From SAR92 clade bacterium H921 (lineage in GTDB: Bacteria; Pseudomonadota; Gammaproteobacteria; Pseudomonadales; Porticoccaceae), in assembly GCA_025153755.1 (NCBI GenBank), contig JAOALD010000003.1:455748-519747 (forward strand): 64,000 nt of DNA, given 5' to 3'. Made by a program: the position numbers and the translations under genes. Shown here one piece after another: positions 1 through 9,612 of the stretch. Every line of letters starts with the position of its first letter. Position 1 is the stretch's first letter. Under the pieces are notes generated by a model, which was not told the DNA's origin, did no database searches, and saw only the letters and a program-made list of their open reading frames with translations.

Positions 1-22
1 AGACCATTGAGGCCTACGAGTA

Positions 23-511
23 TTACTTCAGTTCAACTCGACGGTTCAAAGACCAGGCGCCGTCGTTGCTGCCATAGGATGCCGCTCGCTCTTCACCATA
101 GCTGATAACTTCGATCAAGCCAGCTGAGACGCCCTGCATTACCATGAACTCTTTTACGGCATTGGCGCGGCGCTCACCTAGAGCCATGTTGTACTCGCGA
201 GTACCACGCTCATCGGCATGGCCTTCGAGACGAACACTGCGAGGGCTGCTATTCAACGCTGCCGCGTGTTCCAGCAAAGCAGCACGAGATTCAGGCTTGA
301 GCAGGGCCTTGTCATAGTCGAAGTAGAACACAGTGTCAGCTCCACTTGCCATGTCCATTGCACTATCTTCAATAGCGCTGGTATCGACCTGCCCTGTCTG
401 TACTGTAGTGTCTTCAATATCAGTGCTTTGGTCAGTAGGAGCTGAGCTACAGCCCGCCAGCACCATGGATAAAGATACTGCCACGAAACTAATTCTATTA
501 AATTTAATCAT
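23..511 (-). CDS. pal: Peptidoglycan-associated lipoprotein Pal
   Basis: Outer-membrane lipoprotein that anchors the Tol complex to peptidoglycan. The 162-residue product starts with a lipoprotein signal peptide ending in the lipobox LAGC (acylated Cys21), followed by a short Ser/Thr/Asp-rich linker. The OmpA-like domain starts near residue 60 (VFYFDYDKALL) and contains the peptidoglycan-binding stretch GHADERGTREYN plus the conserved NRRVE near the C-terminus. Length is normal for Pal. An AGGAG site precedes the ATG. It is the last tol gene visible here; the usual next gene, cpoB/ybgF, would lie off the left edge. The first 22 bases of the window show nothing assignable. Confidence 0.97.
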   Translation of the reverse strand: MIKFNRISFVAVSLSMVLAGCSSAPTDQSTDIEDTTVQTGQVDTSAIEDSAMDMASGADTVFYFDYDKALLKPESRAALLEHAAALNSSPRSVRLEGHADERGTREYNMALGERRANAVKEFMVMQGVSAGLIEVISYGEERAASYGSNDGAWSLNRRVELK

Positions 512-567
512 TGTTAACTCCTGCTAACGTCTGTAGTTGAAATAACCTTTTGAGTGTACTGAATTCT

Positions 568-1857
568 TTAGCGTAAATACGGTGACCATGCTGGCTCACG
601 CACATCTCCTTTCTTTGCTGGTAGTACATAGCGCACCCCAGCGTCTAGTGAAACCGCCGCCAATACTCCACGGTCACCCTGCTTAGTTGCGTACATTAAC
701 ATAGCTCCATTGGGTGCAACAGTAGGAGATTCATCTAATCTTGTCTCTGTGAGTTCAATCAGCCTACCAGTTACCAGATCAAATGAGGCTACATGGAAGG
801 TACTTGAGGCTCTATGAATCAACGCCAGCGTCCGCCCGTCCGGTGCCAAACTGGCGCGAGCATTGTAATTTCCTCTGAACGTTAGGCGTTGCGTGGCTTT
901 GCTGGCAACATTTAACTTGTATATCTGCGGTGTGCCACCACGGTCAGAGGTAAATAGTAGATTTTTTCCGTCGGGCATCCAGGTCGGCTCAGTATCGATA
1001 GCGAAATGACGTGTCAAACGAGTGAACTTGTTACTCTGTAAATCCAGCATATAAATTTCGGGGTTGCCGTCTTTACTCAGCACCAAAGCCATTTTTTTTC
1101 CATCTGGTGACCAGGAGGGTGCCCCATTGAGACCACTAAAATCGGTCAGCTGCTGCCGAGACGCATTAACTAAATTCTGACGAAAGATCGCCGGGCGGCC
1201 AGTCTCAAAAGAGACGTAAGCCAGCTCTTTTCCGTTGGGAGACCATGATGGAGACATAATAGGCTCTGGGGATTCAAGCATTAATTTCTCTCTGGCACCA
1301 TCGGCATCGGACACATGGAGGCGGTATACATATTTACCGTTCTCAAGATTAGCGGTCACGTAGGCCAAACGGGTTGAAAATGCGCCTCGAATACCCGTAA
1401 TTTCTTGATAAATTTTGTCACTGATCAGATGGGCTAGGTCCCGCATCTGACTTTTGGTGCCACTGACCCGATGATTGAATTCGGTCTTCTGCGCGGTCAC
1501 ATTGAGTAGGCTGAAATCTAGCCGATAACGATCTTCCTCTATGAGAGCCATTGACCCTACAACTAGGTATTCTGCTCCTAGCATACGCCAGTCGCGATAA
1601 TAAACATCTTTGCTAAAGGCGGGAAAAGCCAGCATATCGCGACGCGGAATCGCGGAAAATAATCCGCTTCGCTTTAAGTCTGCTTCGACAATTCTTCCTA
1701 TATCCTCTTTTATCTGAATGCCATTTAAGGCTATTGGTGATATGGCAACAATTGTCGGCTTGTCATTACCCTGGGTCACTCTAATCACCAACTCACTCCA
1801 TGCGCTACTAGGCAGTGCCAGCAATAGCAAGATGCAAATTCTGTTTATCCGGCTCAA
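568..1857 (-). CDS. tolB: Tol-Pal system beta-propeller protein TolB
   Basis: Periplasmic TolB links Pal to TolA during cell constriction. The 429-residue protein has a cleavable signal peptide (about residues 1-21, ending SSAWS), an N-terminal alpha/beta domain, and a C-terminal six-bladed propeller visible as recurring PD40-type motifs: SPSWSPNGKELAYVS, APSWSPDGKKMALVLS, EPTWMPDGKNLLFTSD, RASLAPDGRTLAL, SPTVAPNGAMLMY and a closing EPAWSPYLR. It lies between tolA and pal in the standard order, so co-transcription with them is expected. Confidence 0.97.
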   Translation of the reverse strand: MSRINRICILLLLALPSSAWSELVIRVTQGNDKPTIVAISPIALNGIQIKEDIGRIVEADLKRSGLFSAIPRRDMLAFPAFSKDVYYRDWRMLGAEYLVVGSMALIEEDRYRLDFSLLNVTAQKTEFNHRVSGTKSQMRDLAHLISDKIYQEITGIRGAFSTRLAYVTANLENGKYVYRLHVSDADGAREKLMLESPEPIMSPSWSPNGKELAYVSFETGRPAIFRQNLVNASRQQLTDFSGLNGAPSWSPDGKKMALVLSKDGNPEIYMLDLQSNKFTRLTRHFAIDTEPTWMPDGKNLLFTSDRGGTPQIYKLNVASKATQRLTFRGNYNARASLAPDGRTLALIHRASSTFHVASFDLVTGRLIELTETRLDESPTVAPNGAMLMYATKQGDRGVLAAVSLDAGVRYVLPAKKGDVREPAWSPYLR

Positions 1858-1874
1858 TGTGATTTCTCCATTAT

Positions 1875-2582
1875 CTAAAGACGTAGATCTCGCGGACTAA
1901 AGGCAACATCTACCTCACGGAAGCGCCGCTCAAACATCTCTGGCGCCATCTGCTGTAATTCAAAAAACTGCTCTGCCTTAAACGCCGCCTGCTCCACCGA
2001 GCGATCAAAGGCTATATCACCACTTGATAGCAACACTGTGACCCCTACTACTCGGCCGGTAGGAACCAACTGCATGCGAATCACTGTCTCCATATCACGC
2101 CTGGCACTGGGCGGCCTACTCCAGTTCTCAGAGAGCCTCTGCTGAATGACCTGACGATAGCTATTGGCAATGCGATCATCCTCTTGGGCATTAATCTGAG
2201 CCTCTTCTTCAGCCAAGGTTTTAGCAAATTCAGTTGCAATACGCTTACGCTCCGCTTCTGCCGCTTGCTTTTTCTCTAATGCTTCAGCTTTTAATGCCTG
2301 TTCTTGCTGTCTCTTGAGGGCAGCAGCCTTTTGCTTTTGTACCGCGCGACGCTGGTCGGCCTCTCGTTTTTTTCTCGCTGGATCTATCTTGGGTTTGACA
2401 GGCCTGTCTATCTGACGTTTTTTCTTTGGCGCCAATTCAACTAGCTTAGCCTCGATAAATTGTGGCTGCATAACTATCCGCTCAGTCGTTGGTTGCCAGT
2501 TAACTAGCAGAGCGCCTACCACCAACACATGCACTGCAATACTGACTAAAACGGCGGCTGCATAGCTAAGGAAGTTACCCAT
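1875..2582 (-). CDS. tolA: Cell envelope integrity protein TolA
   Basis: Inner-membrane protein spanning the periplasm and transducing TolQR energy to TolB/Pal. At 235 residues it is short compared with the roughly 420 of E. coli TolA. There is one N-terminal membrane segment (about 6-28), a Lys/Ala/Glu/Gln-rich helical domain (about 45-135) and a C-terminal TonB/TolA-like domain (about 140-235, with VIRMQLVPTGRVVGVTVLLSSGD). The shorter helical rod explains the length difference. Its start abuts the end of tolR. Confidence 0.93.
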   Translation of the reverse strand: MGNFLSYAAAVLVSIAVHVLVVGALLVNWQPTTERIVMQPQFIEAKLVELAPKKKRQIDRPVKPKIDPARKKREADQRRAVQKQKAAALKRQQEQALKAEALEKKQAAEAERKRIATEFAKTLAEEEAQINAQEDDRIANSYRQVIQQRLSENWSRPPSARRDMETVIRMQLVPTGRVVGVTVLLSSGDIAFDRSVEQAAFKAEQFFELQQMAPEMFERRFREVDVAFSPRDLRL

Positions 2583-2583
2583 A

Positions 2584-3006
2584 TCAGCGACTGGGAGGCT
2601 CCGTTACCAGTCCCACTGCTGGCGCCCCAGCCAACTGTAGTTCACTCATTAAATTGACCACCACACCATAGTCTACAGAGCTGTCGCCCCAAACCAATAT
2701 AGGTGTTTTAGGCTTTTGCCGTAGCACTTTGGCAACTCTATCTTTAATCACGGAAAGTGCTCTGGCTTCATTGGCACCTTTAATATCTATCCAATAACTG
2801 CCATCGGCCTTAATGGACACAATAAACGGTTCCTGATCCTTGGTATCCATAGGCGCAGAGTTGGCATCTGGCAACTCAACCTTAACCCCCTGCATTAAAA
2901 GCGGTGCGGTAATCATAAATACCACGAGTAATACCAAGGTCACATCAATGTAGGGAACGACATTGATCTCAGCGACTAGCTTACGTTTTGCTTTTCTGTG
3001 CTTCAC
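2584..3006 (-). CDS. tolR: Tol-Pal protein TolR (ExbD family)
   Basis: Proton-motive-force coupling subunit of the TolQR motor. The 140-residue protein has the ExbD/TolR layout: a short cytoplasmic N-terminus rich in Lys/Arg, one membrane helix with the family's essential Asp (EINVVPYIDVTLVLLVVFM), and a periplasmic domain (about 45-140). It lies between tolQ and tolA with only small gaps, so it is part of the operon. Confidence 0.96.
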   Translation of the reverse strand: MKHRKAKRKLVAEINVVPYIDVTLVLLVVFMITAPLLMQGVKVELPDANSAPMDTKDQEPFIVSIKADGSYWIDIKGANEARALSVIKDRVAKVLRQKPKTPILVWGDSSVDYGVVVNLMSELQLAGAPAVGLVTEPPSR

Positions 3007-3035
3007 AAATTCGGCCTCAGAATCTTAAGCGCAAA

Positions 3036-3740
3036 TTAGCGCGAGTGGACTTGGCGGTGCAAGATGCTAGAAAACTCGTCCGAAAAAGTCTCATAATTGC
3101 CATTGATTACCTCAACCTGAGCGGCGTAGCGATTGTAGGCGATGACGGCAGGAATGGCGGCAAAGAGCCCCATAGCTGTTGCAATTAACGCCTCAGAGAT
3201 ACCCGGAGCCACGGTTGCCAATGTGGCCTGTTGCACCATCGCAAGGCCACGGAAGGAATTCATAATGCCCCAAACTGTACCAAACAGGCCTATGTAGGGG
3301 CTTACGGAGGCAACACTAGCCAAAAAGGGTAGATTGGTGCTAAGTTTTTCCTCTTCCCGTGAAAGTGCTACCCGCATAGCGCGGTCAGTACCTTCCATCA
3401 CCGCATCAGGGTCTGCTTTGTCAGTCTGCGCTAGCCGGTTAAATTCACGAAACCCAGCATGAAAAACATTTTCAATACCATCCACTGGGCCCTGTTCTTG
3501 AGTTTGATCATTCAGATCCTGATAGAGCTGGTTCAAATCTATACCCGACCAAAAGGTATCTTCAAACTCTCTAAAACTGCGCAGAGCACCGTTTAAAAAC
3601 AATGCACGCTGGACAATCATGATCCACGACAGCACTGACATCAGGAATAAGGTGGCCATGACCAATTGCACCAGCAAACTGGCATTGGTAATAAGCGCTA
3701 CTATGGACAGGTTTTCTTCATTCACCAGCATAAACTCCAA
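3036..3740 (-). CDS. tolQ: Tol-Pal protein TolQ (ExbB/MotA family)
   Basis: Inner-membrane proton channel subunit that powers TolA together with TolR. The 234 residues hold three hydrophobic segments: about 15-38, a second near 135-160 containing the family-typical YIGLFGTVWGIMNSF, and a third near 175-200 (ISEALIATAMGLFAAIPAV). Length and motif positions match TolQ. It starts 2 bases after the end of ybgC, so ybgC-tolQRAB-pal appears to be one transcription unit. Confidence 0.96.
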   Translation of the reverse strand: MEFMLVNEENLSIVALITNASLLVQLVMATLFLMSVLSWIMIVQRALFLNGALRSFREFEDTFWSGIDLNQLYQDLNDQTQEQGPVDGIENVFHAGFREFNRLAQTDKADPDAVMEGTDRAMRVALSREEEKLSTNLPFLASVASVSPYIGLFGTVWGIMNSFRGLAMVQQATLATVAPGISEALIATAMGLFAAIPAVIAYNRYAAQVEVINGNYETFSDEFSSILHRQVHSR

Positions 3741-3742
3741 GT

Positions 3743-4144
3743 TCAGCCAAGTTGGCTATTTAAGATTGTATACATGTCTTTTGGCATGCCCTTCGGACGT
3801 TTGCTCTGCACATCTATACAGGCCACTTTAACACTCCCCTCAACCAGTAATTCGTCCCCTCGTAACACCTGTTGGGTCATTTCAAAGGTAACTCTTGTGG
3901 CCTTACTGAGCACCGCTGTTACTACTATTTCATCATCTAGAGTCGCAGGGCTATGATACTTGACCGCTACTTCGTGCACGACAAATTGCAGACCACCAAA
4001 CAAGGCTGGCTTATCAAAACCTAGACTTCGCATTAATTCAGTACGCGCCCTTTCCATGAATTTTAAATAATTGGCGTAAAACACAATGCCACCGGCGTCT
4101 GTATCTTCAACATAGACTCGAATCGGTAGACGATAATCAATCAT
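3743..4144 (-). CDS. ybgC: YbgC-type acyl-CoA thioesterase
   Basis: Hotdog-fold thioesterase of the tol-pal locus; family members hydrolyse acyl-CoA or interact with acyl carrier protein at the inner membrane. The 133 residues contain the 4HBT signature with the catalytic Asp ([15 protein letters not shown], Asp16), then FMERARTE. The start overlaps the ruvB stop by 8 bases, and tolQ follows after 2 bases. This is the normal position of the gene in Gammaproteobacteria. Confidence 0.95.
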   Translation of the reverse strand: MIDYRLPIRVYVEDTDAGGIVFYANYLKFMERARTELMRSLGFDKPALFGGLQFVVHEVAVKYHSPATLDDEIVVTAVLSKATRVTFEMTQQVLRGDELLVEGSVKVACIDVQSKRPKGMPKDMYTILNSQLG

Positions 4145-5174
4145 CTAGCGCATCCATCTGTTCTTGCGGCCGCTTGGGACTTTTTAAACCAAAATGTTCA
4201 TAGGCCATGCGGGTTGCCATGCGCCCTCTTGAGGTACGCATCAGATACCCCTGTTGAATCAGGTAGGGTTCTAGGACATCTTCAATGGTCCCTCGCTCTT
4301 CGCTCAGGGCGGCTGCTAGGCTGTCCACTCCCACTGGGCCACCATCAAACTTTTCCATCAGCATCAGCAACAGGCGTCTGTCCATGTGATCAAAACCACT
4401 TTCATCCACATTGAGCATATTTAGCGCAGCATCAGCGATATCAGCAGTGATACTGCCGTCGCCTTTCACCTCGGCGTAATCTCGTACTCGGCGCAACAGC
4501 CGATTGGCAATTCGCGGCGTACCACGGGAACGACAGGCGACTTCTTTAGCGCCGCCGGCATCTATGGAAACCTCTAAAATAGAGGCTGCGCGAGTAACAA
4601 TACTGGTAAGATCAGCAACCGAGTAGAATTCTAATCGTTGCACAATACCAAAGCGATCACGCAAAGGTGATGTTAGCAACCCGGCTCTAGTGGTTGCGCC
4701 AACCAGGGTGAAGGGCGGCAAATCCAACTTAATGGAACGGGCCGCTGGGCCCTCACCAATAACAATATCTAACTGATAATCTTCTAGTGCAGGGTAGAGG
4801 ATTTCCTCGACAACGGGGCTTAAACGATGAATTTCATCAATAAATAGTACATCGCCAGCTTCGAGATTAGTGAGTAGCGCCGCAAGATCGCCTGCCTTCT
4901 CCAATACTGGGCCCGAGGTGGTTTTTAGGTCGACCTGCATCTCGTTGGCAATAATATGCGCGAGTGTGGTTTTTCCCAAACCTGGGGGGCCAAAAACTAG
5001 GGTATGGTCAAGGGGTTCCGCGCGCTTGCGCGCCGCTTCAATAAAAATATGCAACTGCTCTTTAACCACCGGTTGGCCAACATAGTCAGCCAGCGAAATA
5101 GGTCGAAGCGCGCGATCAAAGCGCTCTTCACTAACGGAAATATCTGCGGAAATAAGTCGATCAGGTTCTATCAT
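4137..5174 (-). CDS. ruvB: Holliday junction branch migration ATPase RuvB
   Basis: Hexameric AAA+ motor that drives branch migration of Holliday junctions with RuvA. Walker A is [12 protein letters not shown], Walker B is DEIH, sensor 1 is GATTRAG, and the arginine-finger region TSPLRDRFG follows; the C-terminal winged-helix domain includes [11 protein letters not shown] chose the ATG at 5174 (MIEPDRLIS), giving 345 residues like most RuvB proteins, rather than the TTG 15 bases upstream. It lies downstream of ruvA after a gap of about 70 bases. Confidence 0.97.
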   Translation of the reverse strand: MIEPDRLISADISVSEERFDRALRPISLADYVGQPVVKEQLHIFIEAARKRAEPLDHTLVFGPPGLGKTTLAHIIANEMQVDLKTTSGPVLEKAGDLAALLTNLEAGDVLFIDEIHRLSPVVEEILYPALEDYQLDIVIGEGPAARSIKLDLPPFTLVGATTRAGLLTSPLRDRFGIVQRLEFYSVADLTSIVTRAASILEVSIDAGGAKEVACRSRGTPRIANRLLRRVRDYAEVKGDGSITADIADAALNMLNVDESGFDHMDRRLLLMLMEKFDGGPVGVDSLAAALSEERGTIEDVLEPYLIQQGYLMRTSRGRMATRMAYEHFGLKSPKRPQEQMDALDD

Positions 5175-5245
5175 CGGGCGCCATCTCAAGTTTGTCTGTA
5201 AGCATACCTTGATGGCTTTAAATTATCACTAGCTTTACTGGCTTG

Positions 5246-5842
5246 CTACTTAGACACCATGCTCTTTAGGGCGGCTCTAATCAACTGTTCAGCGCTAGAG
5301 ATATCATCTCCAGCCGCTCGACTTACCATCTTAGCCGCATCCTGAGGTTTGTAACCCAATGCAATTAATGCACTTTCCGCCTCCTGCGTTAAATCTGGCT
5401 TTGGAGTCACAGCGCCACCAGAGGTAACCTCCCCATCAATATCGCCAACTCGATCGCGCATTTCAATCACTAGCCGCTCGGCTGTCTTTTTGCCCACCCC
5501 TGGCAACTTGACCAGAGTACCGACATCATTGTTATGTACACAGATAGCGAACTCACTCGCAGACATCCCAGACAGAATTGCCAGAGCCATCTTTGGCCCT
5601 ACCCCGTTCACCTTAATTAGATGACGAAACATTGTTCTTTCGGCGAGTTGCGCAAAACCGTATAACTGTTGAACATCTTCGCGCACCACAAAATGGGTAT
5701 GCAATATAACCGTCTCACCCTTGTCAGGAACGGCAAAAAAAGTACTCAATGAGACCAGTACTTCGTAGCCAACACCTTGAACATCAACCAGTAGGTCCGG
5801 TGCCTGCTTGTCTATTACTACGCCTTGGAGTCGTCCGATCAT
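5246..5842 (-). CDS. ruvA: Holliday junction DNA-binding protein RuvA
   Basis: Tetrameric junction-binding partner of RuvB and RuvC. The 198 residues show the three-part structure: an N-terminal OB fold (MIGRLQGVVIDKQAPDLLVDV), a central domain with two helix-hairpin-helix motifs (VNGVGPKMALAIL and LPGVGKKTAERLVIE), and a C-terminal RuvB-contacting domain (ALIALGYKPQDAAKMV) after a flexible linker near 140-155. It follows ruvC by 40 bases in the classical ruvCAB order. Confidence 0.97.
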   Translation of the reverse strand: MIGRLQGVVIDKQAPDLLVDVQGVGYEVLVSLSTFFAVPDKGETVILHTHFVVREDVQQLYGFAQLAERTMFRHLIKVNGVGPKMALAILSGMSASEFAICVHNNDVGTLVKLPGVGKKTAERLVIEMRDRVGDIDGEVTSGGAVTPKPDLTQEAESALIALGYKPQDAAKMVSRAAGDDISSAEQLIRAALKSMVSK

Positions 5843-5882
5843 GGTCTAACTGTCTCTGTTATTAAAACGATGTTGTTATTGC

Positions 5883-6407
5883 TTATTTCAGTCGGCCACG
5901 AGCATAGCCTTTGACACCAGACTGGGCCAATGCAGACTGAGTCCCTAGGCTATGACCATGACAAATAGCTACTGCCAGCGCATCTGCGGCATCTTCTGTG
6001 GGCGCTTCCGAGAGCCGCAGTAACTGCACAATCATCATCTTTACCTGAGACTTATCGGCACTACCGGTGCCCACTACGGCTAATTTAACACTGCGCGCTG
6101 AGTATTCTCCAACATCTAGACCGGCATTCCCCGCTGCAACTATTGCAGCGCCCCGCGCCTGCCCTAATTTAAGCGCTGAACTCGGGTTGTGAGCTAAAAA
6201 GACCTCTTCGATCCCCATATGTTTGGGCTTGTACTGGCCAATAATTTGGCTCACCCCATCAAAGATAATATGTAAGCGCTGAGGAAGAGACTTTTCCGGC
6301 AGACGAATAATACCACTGGTCACATAGTTAATTTTACTGCCCACCATATCGATGATGCCGTAGCCGGTGCGCCTTGATCCTGGATCAATACCTATTATTC
6401 GTGTCAT
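5883..6407 (-). CDS. ruvC: Holliday junction resolvase RuvC
   Basis: Mg-dependent endonuclease that cuts Holliday junctions bound by RuvA. The 174 residues include the N-terminal acidic motif IGIDPGSRRTGYGI (first catalytic Asp), the Glu in MGIEEVF, and the C-terminal pair in EDAADALAVAICH. Length is standard. No LexA-type box was recognised upstream. Unlike most gammaproteobacteria, the upstream neighbour is not yebC but a low-complexity protein gene. Confidence 0.97.
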   Translation of the reverse strand: MTRIIGIDPGSRRTGYGIIDMVGSKINYVTSGIIRLPEKSLPQRLHIIFDGVSQIIGQYKPKHMGIEEVFLAHNPSSALKLGQARGAAIVAAGNAGLDVGEYSARSVKLAVVGTGSADKSQVKMMIVQLLRLSEAPTEDAADALAVAICHGHSLGTQSALAQSGVKGYARGRLK

Positions 6408-6545
6408 TTAATTAATTGAGCTCCGATTTGTCAGGGAGTGTTGCAATGGACGCTAAAAGAGTCAACCTCTTTACCTGTTGCAAATCACATCAAGCAACCC
6501 GACCTTAGCCATACAGATAGGTACAATATTAACTTTAAACGCCCA

Positions 6546-6578
6546 TAAAAAAGCCCTCAGTAGCCAATACTGAGGGCT
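6546..6578 (-). terminator. Rho-independent terminator of the Ala/Pro/Glu-rich protein gene
   Basis: An 11-bp perfect inverted repeat (AGCCCTCAGTA / TACTGAGGGCT, 6552-6562 and 6568-6578) has a 5-base loop and is followed, on the minus strand, by a run of six T. It lies 27 bases after the stop of the gene at 6606-7208 and so separates it from ruvC. Confidence 0.88.
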
Positions 6579-6605
6579 CATAAAAGGCCACCATTAGGCG
6601 GTGTA

Positions 6606-7208
6606 TTAGGCGTCTTTTTTAGCTGGCGCTTTTTTAGGTGCTGCTTTCGGCTTAGCTTTAGCTTTAGCTTTAGCTTTAGGAGCAGCTTTTTCCTTAGGTT
6701 TGGCTTTAGGTTTAGCTTTTGCCTTGGGCTTTTCCTCTACAGCGGGAGCCGATTCTTCGGCCGCCGGAGCCTCCTCTACCACAGGCGTTGCCTCTTCTGC
6801 TGCCGGAGCTTCCTCTGCAGCAGGAGCCGCTTCTTCGGCCGCTGGAGCGGCCTCTACCGCAGGCGCTGCTTCTTCTGCTGCCGGAGCCGCTTCTTCTGCT
6901 ACCGGGGTTTCTTCTGCCGGAGCCTCCTCTACCGCAGGGGTTGGTTCTTCTGGTGCCGGGGCTTCCTCTGCTACCGGGGTTTCTTCCGCCGGAGCCTCCT
7001 CCACAACGGGAGTAGCAGTTTCACTAGTTTCTTCAACTACTTCATCAGGAACTGGCGCAACAGCAACTGCTTTGATGAGACCTTCTGCCAGTAAAATAGC
7101 AACTTTTTCGTCAGCATTTACCCAGTTTTTACTAGCGTTCTTGACCGCGTATCGGCCAGAGGTTTTTTGGTAAACGGTATATTCTTTAGTTTTCTTTATA
7201 ACTTTCAT
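6606..7208 (-). CDS. Ala/Pro/Glu-rich protein with histone-H1-like basic tail
   Basis: A 200-residue protein in three parts. Residues 1-48 form a small folded-looking basic domain (MKVIKKTKEYTVYQKTSGRYA). Residues about 55-160 are an acidic low-complexity region built from repeats such as EEAPAAEEAAPA and EETPVAEE. Residues about 160-200 are a strongly basic tail (KPKAKAKPKAKPKEK) like bacterial H1-like proteins. An AGAGGAA ribosome site precedes the ATG, and a strong terminator follows, so it is probably a single gene. It occupies the usual yebC position between aspS and ruvC. The tail suggests nucleic-acid binding, but that is inference. The Ala/Pro-rich antisense frame is a mirror of the repeats, not a gene. 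Confidence 0.85.
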   Translation of the reverse strand: MKVIKKTKEYTVYQKTSGRYAVKNASKNWVNADEKVAILLAEGLIKAVAVAPVPDEVVEETSETATPVVEEAPAEETPVAEEAPAPEEPTPAVEEAPAEETPVAEEAAPAAEEAAPAVEAAPAAEEAAPAAEEAPAAEEATPVVEEAPAAEESAPAVEEKPKAKAKPKAKPKEKAAPKAKAKAKAKPKAAPKKAPAKKDA

Positions 7209-7289
7209 CGGTATTTCCTCTTTTGATTACTCGTTTGAGTGAATGTTTCTATCGTTTAACAACTTACTGTTTTTAACACTTAAAAGGCT

Positions 7290-9059
7290 CTAATCTTCTT
7301 TTTTACGCAGCCGAATATTCAAATCTCGTAACTGAGTTGAATCCACAGCAGAGGGCGCATCTGTTAACAGACAGGCCGCAGACTGGGTTTTCGGAAATGC
7401 GATAACATCGCGAATACTGTCGGTACCCACCATAAGCATAATCAGCCTATCCAAGCCAAAGGCTAAACCACCATGAGGCGGGGCACCATACTGCAGGGCA
7501 TCAAGTAGAAAGCCAAACTTCTCCCGTTGCTCTTCAACCGATATCTTTAACACATCGAATACTGCTGCCTGCATGACCTGGTCGTGGATACGAATAGAGC
7601 CACCACCCAACTCACAGCCATTGAGGACCATATCATAGGCGCGGGAAAGAGCTTTTGCCGGATCTGCCTGCAACTCTTCAATCGAGCACGAGGGTGCGGT
7701 AAAAGGATGGTGCAATGGGGTTAGGCCGCCATCAGAGGTGGTTTCGAACATGGGGAAATCAACCACCCACAACGGTGCCCATTCTCTGGTGTAGAGATTT
7801 AAGTCTTCACCGATTTTGCAACGCAGTGCACCCAGCGCTTCGGACACCACCTGTGCCTGGTCTGCGCCAAAGAAGACAATATCGCCATTTTGCGCATTCA
7901 GTCGCTGCATAATATTCATTGTTACTGCATCACCGAGGAACTTAATAATCGGTGACTGAAGTCCCTCTATACCTGTCTCAATGGCATTTACCTTTATCCA
8001 AGCCAAACCCTTGGCACCATAAATACCAACAAACTTTGTGTAATCGTCTATCTGCTTGCGCGATATCTCTACACCACCTGGTACCCTTAGGGCGGTGACG
8101 CGGCAGGTTGGGTCATTAGCCGGACCAGCAAATACCTTAAATTCAATATCTTTAAGTAGATCTTTGATTTCGACCAGTTCCAAGGGAATGCGCAAATCTG
8201 GCTTGTCCGAACCGTACTTGGCCATCGCATCTGCATAGGTCATTCGTGGAAATGCATCAAATTCAACGCCCATATGCTCTTCAAATATGCCACGAATCAT
8301 ATTTTCCGTGGTCGCCATGATGTCCTGCTCATCAATAAACGAAGCTTCTATATCAATCTGAGTAAATTCTGGCTGACGATCAGCACGCAGATCTTCATCG
8401 CGAAAACACTTAGCTATCTGATAGTAGCGATCAAAGCCAGCTATCATTAGCATCTGCTTAAATAACTGAGGTGATTGCGGCATAGCAAAAAACTGCCCCG
8501 GATGGGTACGCGATGGGATCAAATAATCTCGCGCGCCCTCTGGTGTGGCACGGGTCATTATTGGGGTCTCAATATCCAGGAAACCATCATTTACAAGATA
8601 GTTACGTATGCTAGAGGTAATCTTAGAGCGAAATCGCAGGCTGTTTTGCATCTGGCTGCGACGCAAATCCATGTAACGATATTTCAGACGCACATCTTCA
8701 CCTACGGTAATGTGGTCGTCTAACTGAAATGGCGGGGTGACTGCAGCGTTTAAAATATCTAGCTCAATGCCGTAGACTTCAATTTCACCAGTATCCATAT
8801 TTGGATTTACAGTCGCCTCACTGCGCGCGCGAACCCTACCTGTAACCCTCAATACATACTCAGAGCGAACTTTGTCGGCCTGCTCGAAAAACTCACCGGC
8901 ATCAGAATCAAAAACTACCTGAACAACGCCCTCTCGGTCTCGCAGATCGAGAAATATAACACCCCCATGATCACGACGACGATCAACCCAGCCGCAGAGG
9001 GTAATCTGTTCATCAATATTGGTGCTTCTAACCAGTCCGCAATAGGTAGTCCGATACAT
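7290..9059 (-). CDS. aspS: Aspartyl-tRNA synthetase
   Basis: Class IIb synthetase charging tRNA-Asp. From the N-terminus: an OB-fold anticodon-binding domain ([21 protein letters not shown]), the catalytic core with motif 2 ([18 protein letters not shown]), the bacterial insertion domain (about 285-420), and motif 3 ([13 protein letters not shown]). I start at the ATG at 9059 (MYRTTYCG, 589 residues), preceded by AGGA; an in-frame start 39 bases upstream lacks such support. Whether it is discriminating (Asp only) or also charges tRNA-Asn cannot be decided here. Confidence 0.97.
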   Translation of the reverse strand: MYRTTYCGLVRSTNIDEQITLCGWVDRRRDHGGVIFLDLRDREGVVQVVFDSDAGEFFEQADKVRSEYVLRVTGRVRARSEATVNPNMDTGEIEVYGIELDILNAAVTPPFQLDDHITVGEDVRLKYRYMDLRRSQMQNSLRFRSKITSSIRNYLVNDGFLDIETPIMTRATPEGARDYLIPSRTHPGQFFAMPQSPQLFKQMLMIAGFDRYYQIAKCFRDEDLRADRQPEFTQIDIEASFIDEQDIMATTENMIRGIFEEHMGVEFDAFPRMTYADAMAKYGSDKPDLRIPLELVEIKDLLKDIEFKVFAGPANDPTCRVTALRVPGGVEISRKQIDDYTKFVGIYGAKGLAWIKVNAIETGIEGLQSPIIKFLGDAVTMNIMQRLNAQNGDIVFFGADQAQVVSEALGALRCKIGEDLNLYTREWAPLWVVDFPMFETTSDGGLTPLHHPFTAPSCSIEELQADPAKALSRAYDMVLNGCELGGGSIRIHDQVMQAAVFDVLKISVEEQREKFGFLLDALQYGAPPHGGLAFGLDRLIMLMVGTDSIRDVIAFPKTQSAACLLTDAPSAVDSTQLRDLNIRLRKKED

Positions 9060-9110
9060 CAGTAATTTTTTCCTGCTCTGTAGTTTAAAATGCACCATAG
9101 GTGCGTTACT

Positions 9111-9377
9111 TTATTCCGTCGTGGCCGCTGGTGTCGCCTTATTATCACCAGAGGTCTTGGCGGCGTTATTGGCTTCGCTGAGATTCTTTTTCTTACCGCT
9201 TTTAAAGTCGGTTTCGTACCATCCCCCGCCACTGAGTCGAAACCCTGCTGCCGATATCTGCTTATGCAACTCAGGTTGAGTACATTGAGGACATTGCGTT
9301 AACGGATCGTCATTCATTTTCTGCAATGCTTCAAGCTCGTGGCCACAGGCCTTACAGCGGTACTCATAAATTGGCAT
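9111..9377 (-). CDS. FmdB-family zinc ribbon protein
   Basis: Small zinc-ribbon protein of the FmdB/CxxC_CXXC_SSSS family, commonly next to aspS in proteobacteria. The start chosen is the ATG at 9377, giving the typical MPIYEYRC opening; a TTG three codons upstream is the alternative. Two CxxC pairs (CKAC near residue 8 and CPQC near 31) form the expected zinc knuckle. The C-terminal half is polar and low-complexity (KKKNLSEANNAAKTSGD). Molecular function of the family is not settled. Confidence 0.88.
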   Translation of the reverse strand: MPIYEYRCKACGHELEALQKMNDDPLTQCPQCTQPELHKQISAAGFRLSGGGWYETDFKSGKKKNLSEANNAAKTSGDNKATPAATTE

Positions 9378-9612
9378 AGTGTCCAAACCTCGGCCTTGGG
9401 GCTAAAAAACGCCGCATTATACATCAGCCTTTGCGGCAGGCGAATGCTAAATAAACCACTGTGAATAGCCCGAGATTAAAAAAATCACAAAAACATCTCT
9501 TATTCATGGCGCTCCAGCAAATCAAGGGCTATAAATCAAGGTACTGATCAGACCACTCGCGGTAAATCAGGATTGACGTTAACTGGATAACCAAATTATA
9601 AAGGATTATAAA

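Noticed and set aside
6700..7173. Long plus-strand frame rich in Ala/Ser/Gly opposite the Ala/Pro/Glu-rich gene
   Set aside because: It is the antisense reading of a repetitive GC-rich coding region. It has no ribosome site, and the minus-strand gene has a terminator and a proper start.
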